From an uncultured Myxococcales bacterium (GTDB lineage: Bacteria > Myxococcota > Myxococcia > Myxococcales > Myxococcaceae): 64,000 bases of DNA. The DNA lies in NCBI GenBank assembly GCA_937980205.1, contig CALJKW010000013.1, forward strand, positions 155,681 to 219,680, written 5' to 3'. Under the pieces are notes generated by a model. The model was not told the DNA's origin and searched no databases. It saw only the letters and a program-made list of their open reading frames with translations. Both the position numbers and the translations under genes were made by a program. Positions 15,556-22,927 of the stretch are shown in pieces (positions within the stretch are counted from its first letter, which is position 1; every line of letters starts with the position of its first letter).

Positions 15556-17217
15556 TCAGGCGCTCGGCCGCATCCGCTGGTCGTCGCTGCCGTTGAACAG
15601 CGCCGCCCGCGGGTCGTTGGAGAGGTTGCGGCGCCGCTCGAGCTCTTCCTCGATCGGCCGCTCGGTGTAGTTCGCAGCGCGAGCGCGCCCGTCCTTCACT
15701 TCCTGTCCCCACGTGATGAGGTGGTGGCCCATCGTCGCGATGTAGACGAGGTGGTCGATGCGGCCCTCTTTGAGCAGCGCGCGGGCCATCTTCCAGAAGG
15801 CCGGCCGGTAGTTCGCGCCGAGGCCGAGCTTCACGAAGATGCTCACGATCGCGTGCAGCGCGAGGTGAAGGTTGCGCACGTTCACCTGGCCGAGCAGCGG
15901 CACCTTCTTGCGGTTCGGGTAGGTGTTCTCGATGTTGTACCGGTAGCGCGCGTGCAGGTTCTCGGGGTCGAAGACGTGCTCGACGACCTTTCTCCACTGC
16001 TCGACGACGACCCGCTCGGGCAGCTTGAAGACGACGTTCGACTCGTCGACGTCGGCGGTCTCGATGAGCCGACCTTCCTTCTGCAGGCGGCGGTAGAGCG
16101 GAGTCTTCGGCAGCGCGTACAGCACGTTCACCGCGAGCAGGGGAATCTGCGCCTTGTCGATGAAGCGGATGATCTTGTCCGCCGCGTCCTCTCCGTCGGC
16201 GTCGAGGCCCAGGATGATGCCGGCGTGCAGCTCGATGCCGTACGAGTTGATGATCTTGATCGCCTCGAGGATCGGCATGCGCAGGTTCTGCTGCTTGTCG
16301 ATGGCCTCGAGCGTCTCTTCTTCGGGGCTCTCGATGCCGAAGAAGATGTCGGTGAAGTAGGCCTCGCGCATCAGCTCGAGCACCTCTTTGTCCTGCGCGA
16401 CGTTGAGCGTGAGCTCGGCCGCGAGGCGAATGGCGTAGTTGTGTTTCTTCTGCCATTCGATGAGGTGCGGCAGGAGCTCCTTCGCCGCCTTCTTGTTGCC
16501 GATGAAGTTGTCGTCGACGAAGTAGATCGCGCCGTGGGCTCCGGCGGCCATCAGCGCGTCGAGCTCTTCGACCATGCGCTTGGGCGACTTGAGGCGCGGG
16601 TTTCTGCCGTACAGCTCGGGGATGTCGCAGAACTCGCAGCGATACGGGCAGCCGCTCGACCACTGGATGTTCGAGGTGAAGTACTGCGAGAGCCGAATCT
16701 TGGTGTACGCGGGGATCGGAAAGTCTTCGAGATCGACGCGCTTGTCGGTCTTGAAGACGATCTGCTGCGGAGGCCGCGCGACGGTCTCGTCGAGCATCGC
16801 GACGAGCGCGTCGGTGGCGTCGCCGAGCTCTCCGCAGTGGAGATAGTCGTACATCGGGTAGTACTCGGGCGCGGCGCTGACCGACGGGCCGCCCAGCGCG
16901 CAGACCTTTCCGAAGGCGTGCGCGCGCTCGGCGATGGCGCCGACGCGACGCTTCTGCACATGCATGCTGGAGACGAGGATCGCGTCGGCCCAGCGCATCT
17001 CGTCGTCGGTCGGCTCGCGCACGTTCTCGTCGACGAACTGAACGTCCCACGACTCGGGCAGGTACGCGGCGATGGTCAGCAGCCCCTGCGGAGGCATGAA
17101 CGCCTTCACGTCGGGGAAGAACTGGTAAGCGTGATGAAAGGTGCCGAAGACCTGCGAGTAGCGAGGGAAGACGCACAGGATGCGTCGATGGTTCCGGGGC
17201 TGGTGCTTCGTTCGCAA
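15556..17217 (-). CDS. B12-binding-domain radical SAM protein
   Basis: The product has 553 residues. The N-terminal about 140 residues form a Rossmann-like cobalamin-binding-type domain (LTIAAYLPESWDVQFVDENV in parts, CALGGPSVSA). The radical SAM cluster motif is C190-PYR-C194-EF-C197, followed by the family's DDNFIGNK and AELTLNVA segments. The C-terminal region (EEQWRK-like QWRKVVEHVF, YRYNIENTYPNRKK) fits the extension found in uncharacterised members of this class, including relatives of hopanoid-modifying enzymes. The substrate cannot be read from sequence. It is divergent from the histidine kinase at 17360, with a palindrome between them. Bacterial B12-type radical SAM enzymes often methylate or rearrange lipids or cofactors. 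Confidence 0.88.
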   Translation of the reverse strand: MRTKHQPRNHRRILCVFPRYSQVFGTFHHAYQFFPDVKAFMPPQGLLTIAAYLPESWDVQFVDENVREPTDDEMRWADAILVSSMHVQKRRVGAIAERAHAFGKVCALGGPSVSAAPEYYPMYDYLHCGELGDATDALVAMLDETVARPPQQIVFKTDKRVDLEDFPIPAYTKIRLSQYFTSNIQWSSGCPYRCEFCDIPELYGRNPRLKSPKRMVEELDALMAAGAHGAIYFVDDNFIGNKKAAKELLPHLIEWQKKHNYAIRLAAELTLNVAQDKEVLELMREAYFTDIFFGIESPEEETLEAIDKQQNLRMPILEAIKIINSYGIELHAGIILGLDADGEDAADKIIRFIDKAQIPLLAVNVLYALPKTPLYRRLQKEGRLIETADVDESNVVFKLPERVVVEQWRKVVEHVFDPENLHARYRYNIENTYPNRKKVPLLGQVNVRNLHLALHAIVSIFVKLGLGANYRPAFWKMARALLKEGRIDHLVYIATMGHHLITWGQEVKDGRARAANYTERPIEEELERRRNLSNDPRAALFNGSDDQRMRPSA

Positions 17218-17254
17218 GGACTCCCCCTCCAGGGAAGGTTGGTGTGGGTGCCGT

Positions 17255-17283
17255 TGATATCACGCCACCGGGTGAAATCACCC
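17255..17283. promoter_or_regulatory. GGGTGA-AA-TCACCC palindrome plus TGAxATCAC direct repeat
   Basis: GGGTGAAATCACCC (17270-17283) has perfect 6-bp arms. TGATATCAC (17255-17263) and TGAAATCAC (17273-17281) are direct repeats 18 bases apart, close to two helical turns. The site lies in the 142-base divergent gap between the radical SAM and histidine kinase genes and could be an operator for either. Confidence 0.4.
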
Positions 17284-17359
17284 CCGCGGGTGAAGCGTGA
17301 CCCGGCGCGCCGCGTGTAGGGAGCGCGTCGTTCTCGGATCTTCCGTCAGGGCCTGATCC

Positions 17360-19177
17360 ATGCACCGCGGCCCCCGGCGGATGACCCTCGAGCGGCGTTG
17401 GCTGGGCATGGTGATCGGGCTCGTGGGGGTCAGCCTCGCGCTCATGATTCTGCTGGGCCACGGCATCGGCCGCTTCAACGCGGAATACAGCGCGAGGGGC
17501 TGGCTCAGCTCGACGTTGGGAGGCCCGCGCGCGCGCGTGCTCGAGCACACCTTCGACGACCTCGAGGGCCGCGTCGGGGCGATCTTCGAGCGTGAGGCGG
17601 CGGCACGCGCGCTCGACGAGCGAGACGTCGAGGCGCTCGCGGCCGCGTTGCCGCCTTCGGTGAGGTCGCGCTGGGTCGTATACGACCCTTCCACACGAGA
17701 CCTGCGCAGCGCGCTCGCCGAGTGCGACGCCTTCCCCTCGCGGGACTTGCCGGCCGCCGGCCCCGCGCGCGCCATCGTCTGGTGCCGCCAGACGCCGGTG
17801 CTGTTGGCCCGCGCGCTCGAGGGTCGCGGCGGTGCGTCGCTGTGGCTCGCCGAGCCGCTCGGCCAGGCGTTCGTCGACGAGGTCAAGAGTGTCTCGCTGC
17901 ACGAGATCGAGCTGTGGGGGCCGAACGGGACGATCGCCACCACGTACGCGCTCGAGGACGGCTCCCACCCGCTGAAGGCGGTGACGCCGCTCGACCGCTC
18001 GAAGCTCGCCGAGCCGGGCCCCCAGTTCGTCGAGCTCGAGCTCGACCTGGGCGGGCCGTACCGCGGGTACTTCCAGCAGGCCGAACCCGACGCCTGGGGC
18101 AAGCGGATGGCCGAGACCGGCCGACGGAACGTGCGGGTCTTCGCGTTCTCGCGCGAGCTCGACCCGACGCTCGCGCCGGCGGACCTGCGCATGGTGGCGG
18201 CGATTCCGTCGAGCCTGATGATGCTCGGCCCCCGCATCTCGACGATGGCGATGCTCGCCATCGGTGCGCTGCTGCTGGTCGGCGTGGCGGTGCTGGCGCG
18301 AAGGCTGATCCGCATGGTGAGCCGGCCCCTCACCGAGCTCGAGCGCGCCGCGCGCGCCGCCGCCACCGGTGATGGAGACTTCCGCGTCCCCTCGAACAGC
18401 GGCACCTTCGAGCTGGCGAGCCTCAGCTCGTCGTTCATCGCCATCCTCTCGAAGGTCGAAGAGACGCAGCGCCGCGCGGCGCAGAGTGAGAAGATGGCGG
18501 CGCTCGGCACGCTCGCCGGCGGTGTGGCGCACGAGATCAACAACCCGCTCGGCGTCATCCTGGGCTTCGCGCAGGGCCTCGAGCGGCGGGTGCCCGAGGG
18601 CGACGGGCTGCGCATGCCGGTCACCTCCATCGTCCGCGAGGCCCTTCGCTGCAAGGCCCTCGTGCAGGAGCTGCTGGCCTTCTCGCGCGTCGGCAAGCGC
18701 ACCGACGAGCCCATCGACGTGACCGCGGCGGTGCGGTCGAGCCTCTTGCTGCTCGGCGTGCGCGCCAAGACTCAAGGGGTCGAGATCGTCTCGAAGCTCG
18801 AGGACCCGCTGCCCCGGCTTCGTGGCAGCCAGACCCAGCTGCAGCAGGTCATCGTCAACCTCGGCACGAACGCGCTCGACGTGATGAAGAGCGGCGGCGC
18901 GCTCGAGGTACGCGCGTACGCCGAGGCGAACGACGTCGTGCTCGAGGTCGCGGACACCGGCAGCGGCATTCCGGCCGACATCCGCGGGCGAATCTTCGAG
19001 CCGTTCTTTACCACCAAGCCGGTGGGCGAAGGCACCGGCCTCGGGCTCTCGCTCGCGTACCAGATCTGCCAGCAGCACCACGGCCGCGTCGACGTCGCCT
19101 CGACCGGGCCGACCGGCACCGTGATGCGCGTCAGGCTGCCGGTGCCCCGAGCGCCGCAAGTGATGGTGGCTGCGTGA
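17360..19177 (+). CDS. Membrane sensor histidine kinase (NtrB-type core)
   Basis: The product has 605 residues. One transmembrane helix near 16-34 (MVIGLVGVSLALMILLGHG), a periplasmic sensor region to about 285, a second helix (STMAMLAIGALLLVGVAVLA), then a HAMP linker. The phospho-acceptor is H391 in GGVAHEINNPLG. The ATPase domain has VNLGTNALDVM (N box), DTGSGIP (G1), FEPFFTTK and GTGLGLSL (G2). The gene overlaps the next receiver by GTGA (19174-19177), and a hybrid kinase follows, so 17360-21160 is one signalling operon. The N-terminal sensor is not a family I recognise. Confidence 0.93.
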   Translation: MHRGPRRMTLERRWLGMVIGLVGVSLALMILLGHGIGRFNAEYSARGWLSSTLGGPRARVLEHTFDDLEGRVGAIFEREAAARALDERDVEALAAALPPSVRSRWVVYDPSTRDLRSALAECDAFPSRDLPAAGPARAIVWCRQTPVLLARALEGRGGASLWLAEPLGQAFVDEVKSVSLHEIELWGPNGTIATTYALEDGSHPLKAVTPLDRSKLAEPGPQFVELELDLGGPYRGYFQQAEPDAWGKRMAETGRRNVRVFAFSRELDPTLAPADLRMVAAIPSSLMMLGPRISTMAMLAIGALLLVGVAVLARRLIRMVSRPLTELERAARAAATGDGDFRVPSNSGTFELASLSSSFIAILSKVEETQRRAAQSEKMAALGTLAGGVAHEINNPLGVILGFAQGLERRVPEGDGLRMPVTSIVREALRCKALVQELLAFSRVGKRTDEPIDVTAAVRSSLLLLGVRAKTQGVEIVSKLEDPLPRLRGSQTQLQQVIVNLGTNALDVMKSGGALEVRAYAEANDVVLEVADTGSGIPADIRGRIFEPFFTTKPVGEGTGLGLSLAYQICQQHHGRVDVASTGPTGTVMRVRLPVPRAPQVMVAA

Positions 19178-19548
19178 GGCGGCACGTGCTCGTGGCCGAC
19201 GACGAGGCCGGCTTTCGCGACCTCTTCGCGTTCGCGCTCGAACCGCTCGGCTGGCGCGTCACCGGGGTCGCCGACGGCGCCGAGGCGCTCGCGCAGGTCG
19301 CGACCCGCCCGTTCGACCTCGTCGTGCTCGACGAGCACATGCCGGGGCTGAACGGGCTCGACGCGCTCGACCAGATTCACGCGCTGATGCCCGACCTGCC
19401 GGTCGTGATGATGAGCGGCAGCAGCGACGCCCCGGCCCAGTTCGAGGCCGAGGCGTACGCCCGCGGCGCCGCAGGGTGTGTCTTCAAGCCCCTCGAGCTG
19501 CCGGAGCTCGTGGCGGCCGTCGAGCAGCACGCACCGGAAGGGAGCTGA
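19174..19548 (+). CDS. Single-domain response regulator
   Basis: The product has 124 residues starting from the GTG that overlaps the upstream kinase stop (GTGA). One REC domain: DDE at 9-11, phospho-acceptor D53 in VVLDEHMP, Ser in MMSGSS and Lys in VFKPLELPEL. It is probably a direct target of the kinase encoded just upstream. Its last codons (GAAGGGAGC) double as the ribosome-binding site for the downstream hybrid kinase at 19550. Confidence 0.9.
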   Translation: MRRHVLVADDEAGFRDLFAFALEPLGWRVTGVADGAEALAQVATRPFDLVVLDEHMPGLNGLDALDQIHALMPDLPVVMMSGSSDAPAQFEAEAYARGAAGCVFKPLELPELVAAVEQHAPEGS

Positions 19549-19549
19549 C

Positions 19550-21160
19550 ATGGGACAGGGAAGCGTTCTGGTGATCGACGACGAGCCGGGGCTGCTCGAC
19601 GTGCTCGAGTGGGAGCTCATCAGCTACGGCTATGACGTGCTCGCGGTCGGCAACGGCACCAGCGCCGTCGAGCTGCTGAAGCAGACCGACTTCGACGTCA
19701 TCGTCTCCGACGTGCGCATGCCCGGCCTGTCGGGCCTCGACGTGCTGCGCATCTCGAAAGAGCTGTGCCCCGAGACCGAGGTGATCATCGTGACCGGGTA
19801 CGCCGAGATGGAGACGGTCGTCGAGTGCGTTCGCGGCGGCGCCTTCGACTTCGTTCAGAAGCCCTTCAACCTGCCGAGCGTCATCGCCACCATCGGCCGT
19901 GCCGTCGAGCGCCGCAGCCTGCGCGCCTCGTCGAAGCTGTACGAGGCGAGCCTCGCGATCTCCGCCAATCGCGACCCGCAGAAGCTGCCGGAGCTCATTG
20001 CCGACAGCGCGATCAAGACGCTCGACGCCGACGCGGTGAGCCTCTGGCTGCCCTCAAAGGACAGCGTCTATCTCGCGCACCGCGCGACGCGGCCCGAGCG
20101 CGCCGACTGCCCGGTGCCCATCAGCCCCGACGCGGTCGCGCGTATCGCGCGGCTCGGGCGGCCGAAGCTGCTGCCAGTCGATGCTGGCGGAGACGCCGAG
20201 CTGCAGATCGTCGGTTGCACTGGCATTGTATACCCGCTGAAGGTGGGCGACCGGCTGGCCGGGGTGATGAGCATGAGCCGCTACGGCGCGAGCCGGCCCT
20301 TCCGCCGCGGAGACGTCGAGCGTGCCTCGGCGCTCGCCTCGCAGGTGCTGCTCGCGCTCGAGAACGTGCGGCTGACCACACAGGCCGCGTCCAGCGAGCG
20401 GCTCGCGACCATCGGCCAGCTCGCGGCCGGCGTCGCGCACGAGATCAACAACCCCGTCTCGTACGTGCTCTTGAGCCTCGAGGCCGTGACCGAGCTGTTG
20501 CCGGAGGTCTGCGCCGGCGCAGGCCCTGCGACGCGCGCCGAGCTCGAGCAGGCGCTCGCCGACGCCACCGAGGGCGCCGGTCGAATCCGCGACATCGTGG
20601 GAGACCTGAAGAACATGTCGCGCGCCGACGGCGCCACGCGCCGCCGCCTCGACGTGAACGAGGTGGTGCGGGCCGCGCTGCGCATCGCGGGCGCCGAGCT
20701 GAGGCACCGCACCGAGGTGACGTGCGAGCTGGGTGAAGGCCTCTTCATCGAAGGAGACCCCGGAAGGCTCTCGCAGGTGCTCGTCAACCTGCTGGTCAAC
20801 GCGGCGCACGCCATGGCGCAGCGCCCGGTCACGCAGAACATGGTGACCGTGAAGAGCTGGCGCGAGGGCGACAAGGTCCGCGTCTCGGTGAAGGACAACG
20901 GGCCCGGCATCGCCGCAGAGCACCAGCACCGCATCTTCGACGCGTTCTTCACCACCAAGGCGCCGGGCGTCGGCACGGGCCTGGGCCTGCCCATCAGCCG
21001 CGACATCGCGCGCGCTCACGGCGGAGACGTCGAGCTCTGCTCCACCCGCGGCGACGGCGCCTGCTTCACCGTCTCCTTGCCGGCGGTTCCCGCAGCGGCC
21101 GCCGCGCCGAAATCGGAAATGCACGAACAACCCGCGAACGAAAAGCAGGCCGCCGCGTGA
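19550..21160 (+). CDS. Hybrid receiver-GAF-histidine kinase (soluble)
   Basis: The product has 536 residues and no membrane segment. Order: N-terminal REC (D54 in IVSDVRMP, Lys in VQKPFNLPSV), a GAF-like domain (about 140-275), HisKA with H297 in AAGVAHEINNPVSYV, and HATPase with VNLLVNAAHAM, DNGPGIA, FDAFFTTK and GTGLGLPI. The start is the ATG at 19550, preceded by a strong GGAAGGGAG six bases upstream; an earlier in-frame start inside the preceding gene is rejected. An N-terminal receiver on a kinase suggests phosphorelay input from the upstream kinase. The C-terminus is a short Ala/Pro/Lys tail. Confidence 0.92.
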   Translation: MGQGSVLVIDDEPGLLDVLEWELISYGYDVLAVGNGTSAVELLKQTDFDVIVSDVRMPGLSGLDVLRISKELCPETEVIIVTGYAEMETVVECVRGGAFDFVQKPFNLPSVIATIGRAVERRSLRASSKLYEASLAISANRDPQKLPELIADSAIKTLDADAVSLWLPSKDSVYLAHRATRPERADCPVPISPDAVARIARLGRPKLLPVDAGGDAELQIVGCTGIVYPLKVGDRLAGVMSMSRYGASRPFRRGDVERASALASQVLLALENVRLTTQAASSERLATIGQLAAGVAHEINNPVSYVLLSLEAVTELLPEVCAGAGPATRAELEQALADATEGAGRIRDIVGDLKNMSRADGATRRRLDVNEVVRAALRIAGAELRHRTEVTCELGEGLFIEGDPGRLSQVLVNLLVNAAHAMAQRPVTQNMVTVKSWREGDKVRVSVKDNGPGIAAEHQHRIFDAFFTTKAPGVGTGLGLPISRDIARAHGGDVELCSTRGDGACFTVSLPAVPAAAAAPKSEMHEQPANEKQAAA

Positions 21161-21175
21161 TTGAGGCGGTGGGGT

Positions 21176-21181
21176 TAGACT
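21176..21181 (+). promoter_or_regulatory. TAGACT -10 box before the FHA gene
   Basis: TAGACT at 21176-21181 is followed by eight bases and the ATG at 21190, the same arrangement as at 1354. It favours the ATG at 21190 over the GTG at 21157 and suggests a promoter inside the end of the kinase operon. Confidence 0.4.
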
Positions 21182-21189
21182 CGCGCGCC

Positions 21190-21702
21190 ATGACCCGGGC
21201 CTATCTGCTCTCGTTCCTCGCCCGGCAATACCTGGTGCTCAAGCAGGGCTTCGACGTCCGCTACAAGAACCCGTGGCTCGTGTGGGAGCCAGGTTCGTGG
21301 CGGGCGCCGCCGGCGAACGCGGGGGTCGCCGAGACACGCCTGCCCGGGCCCGGGACGATGCCCGCTCGTGCCGCGCCGGGCGACGCGCTGTGCTTCGAGC
21401 TGGCGCTCAAGTCCGACCGCAAGGAACCCCTGCGCATCGGCCGCGCCGACGAGAGCGAGCTCGTCATCTCCGACGCGACGGTGTCGCGCGAGCACTGCCT
21501 CTTGCGCCGCGACGACGGCGGCTGGTTCGTGAAGGCCTCGCCGTCGGTGAAGTCGCTCAAGGTGGGCGGCCGAACGTTGCCGGCCGGCACCGAGGCGAAG
21601 CTCGAGCCGGGCCAGACGCTCGACCTGGGCGAAGTGAAGCTCACCTTCCTCGACCCGAAGCGCTTCTGCGAGCGCGTGGCGTCGCAGGCTTCGAGGCTCT
21701 AA
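21190..21702 (+). CDS. FHA-domain protein
   Basis: The product has 170 residues from the ATG at 21190. The C-terminal half is a forkhead-associated domain that binds phosphothreonine: IGRADESELVI, then VSREHCLLRRDDGGW (the S-x-x-H signature) and a closing strand LDLGEVKLTFLD. The N-terminal about 80 residues (YLLSFLARQYLVLKQGFDVRY cut at 20: LLSFLARQYLVLKQGFDVRY) have no recognised domain. It probably reads out Ser/Thr kinase activity, fitting the several Hanks kinases in the window. A GTG at 21157 would overlap the upstream kinase by GTGA and is an alternative start. Confidence 0.87.
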   Translation: MTRAYLLSFLARQYLVLKQGFDVRYKNPWLVWEPGSWRAPPANAGVAETRLPGPGTMPARAAPGDALCFELALKSDRKEPLRIGRADESELVISDATVSREHCLLRRDDGGWFVKASPSVKSLKVGGRTLPAGTEAKLEPGQTLDLGEVKLTFLDPKRFCERVASQASRL

Positions 21703-21711
21703 CCTGCCGCT

Positions 21712-21804
21712 CGCCTGAGTTGAGCACGGCGTGCACGCGACCCGCGTCTTTCGCCGCAGGGCATGATTCTCACGACGCGTGCGCGGAGGTGTTCAACTCA
21801 GGTG
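21712..21804. repeat. Imperfect palindrome with 16-bp arms between the FHA and PiT genes
   Basis: cgcctgagttgagcac (21712-21727) pairs with gtgttcaactcaggtg (21789-21804) with two mismatches; the core cctgagttga/tcaactcagg is perfect. Inner GC-rich segments (gcacgcg, cgcgtgc) could extend the stem. It may be a terminator for the upstream operon or a repeat element. Confidence 0.55.
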
Positions 21805-21873
21805 AGCCGCGGAATAGGGCCCCTGACGCGGGGCGGCACGGCGCCCCGATGAGCCCCCGGTTACCGCTTCGGC

Positions 21874-22860
21874 ATGAGCCTCGCGCTCGCCGTCGTGTTG
21901 ATTCTGGTACTGGGGGCGGAGCTGGTGAACGGCTGGACCGACGCGCCCAACGCGATCGCGACGACGGTGGGCACGCGCGCGCTGAAGCCGTGGCAGGCCG
22001 TGATCATGGCGGGCGTCTTCAACCTGTTCGGAGTGCTCTCGGGCAGCGCGGTGGCCGCCACCATCGGCAAGGGCATCGTCGACGCCTCGGCCGTCGACCT
22101 GTCGACGGTCGGCGCCGCGATGGTCGCGATCATCGCGTGGTCGACGCTCGCCGCGCACCGCGGCATTCCCACCAGCGAGACGCACGCGCTCGTCGCCGGG
22201 CTCGCGGGCGCCGCGCTCGCCGCCGGAGGGCCCGACGCGCTCACGAGCTCGGGGTGGAAGAAGGTGCTCATCGGCCTCGTGCTCTCGACGGTCGTGGGCT
22301 TCACCGCGGGCCTCTTGTCGATCTCCGCGGTGTCGTGGCTGTTCCGGTCTGCCGACCGGCGCCGCGTCGGCCCCGTCTTCCGCTGGCTGCAGATCGGCTC
22401 GTCGGCGTTCATGGCGTTCAGCCACGGCTCGAACGACGGGCAGAAGTTCATGGGCGCGTTCGCGCTCGCGCTCGTGCTCGGCGGAGTGCTCGAGACGTTC
22501 TCGGTGCCGCTCTACGTCATGCTGCTCTGCGCCGGGGTGATGGCCGTCGGCACCTGCCTCGGCGGCTGGCGCATCATCCGCACGCTCGGCATGAAGCTCA
22601 CCAAGCTCAGGCCGCACGAGGGGCTGGCTGCCGAGACCGCGGCGGGCCTGACCATCACGGTCGCCTCGACGCTCGGAGTGCCGCTCTCGACGACGCACAC
22701 CATCTCGACGGCCATCATGGGCGTCGGCGTCGCGCACGGCCGGGGCGCGGTGCGCTGGCAGCTCGCGCGCGAGCTGGTCTGGGCGTGGGTCATCACGTTC
22801 CCCGCGTGCGCGGCCATCGGCTTCGCGGTGAGCCTCGCGCTGCAGGCGCTGCGGGCGTGA
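21874..22860 (+). CDS. pit: Inorganic phosphate transporter, PiT family
   Basis: The product has 328 residues with about ten hydrophobic segments. It imports phosphate with a cation through the inner membrane. The two PiT signatures are present: NGWTDAPNAIATTVGTRAL near the N-terminus, and SHGSNDGQKFMG, followed by STTHTISTAIMGVG. The length is in the short bacterial/archaeal class. No PhoU-like accessory gene is adjacent; the next gene is a convergent histidine kinase. The ATG at 21874 gives a correct first helix (LALAVVLILVLGAEL). Confidence 0.92.
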   Translation: MSLALAVVLILVLGAELVNGWTDAPNAIATTVGTRALKPWQAVIMAGVFNLFGVLSGSAVAATIGKGIVDASAVDLSTVGAAMVAIIAWSTLAAHRGIPTSETHALVAGLAGAALAAGGPDALTSSGWKKVLIGLVLSTVVGFTAGLLSISAVSWLFRSADRRRVGPVFRWLQIGSSAFMAFSHGSNDGQKFMGAFALALVLGGVLETFSVPLYVMLLCAGVMAVGTCLGGWRIIRTLGMKLTKLRPHEGLAAETAAGLTITVASTLGVPLSTTHTISTAIMGVGVAHGRGAVRWQLARELVWAWVITFPACAAIGFAVSLALQALRA

Positions 22861-22927
22861 GGCGCGGTTCGAGGAGCGCGGCGCCTCGATGCGCTTCGAC
22901 TCGGGCGGCCGCCGCGCAGCCGCCGCT

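Noticed and set aside
15509..19159. Very long minus-strand frame of about 1200 codons across the kinase and radical SAM region
   Set aside because: It crosses both the radical SAM gene (in another frame) and the plus-strand kinase, with biased Arg/Ala/His composition and no domain; it reflects lack of stops at high GC.
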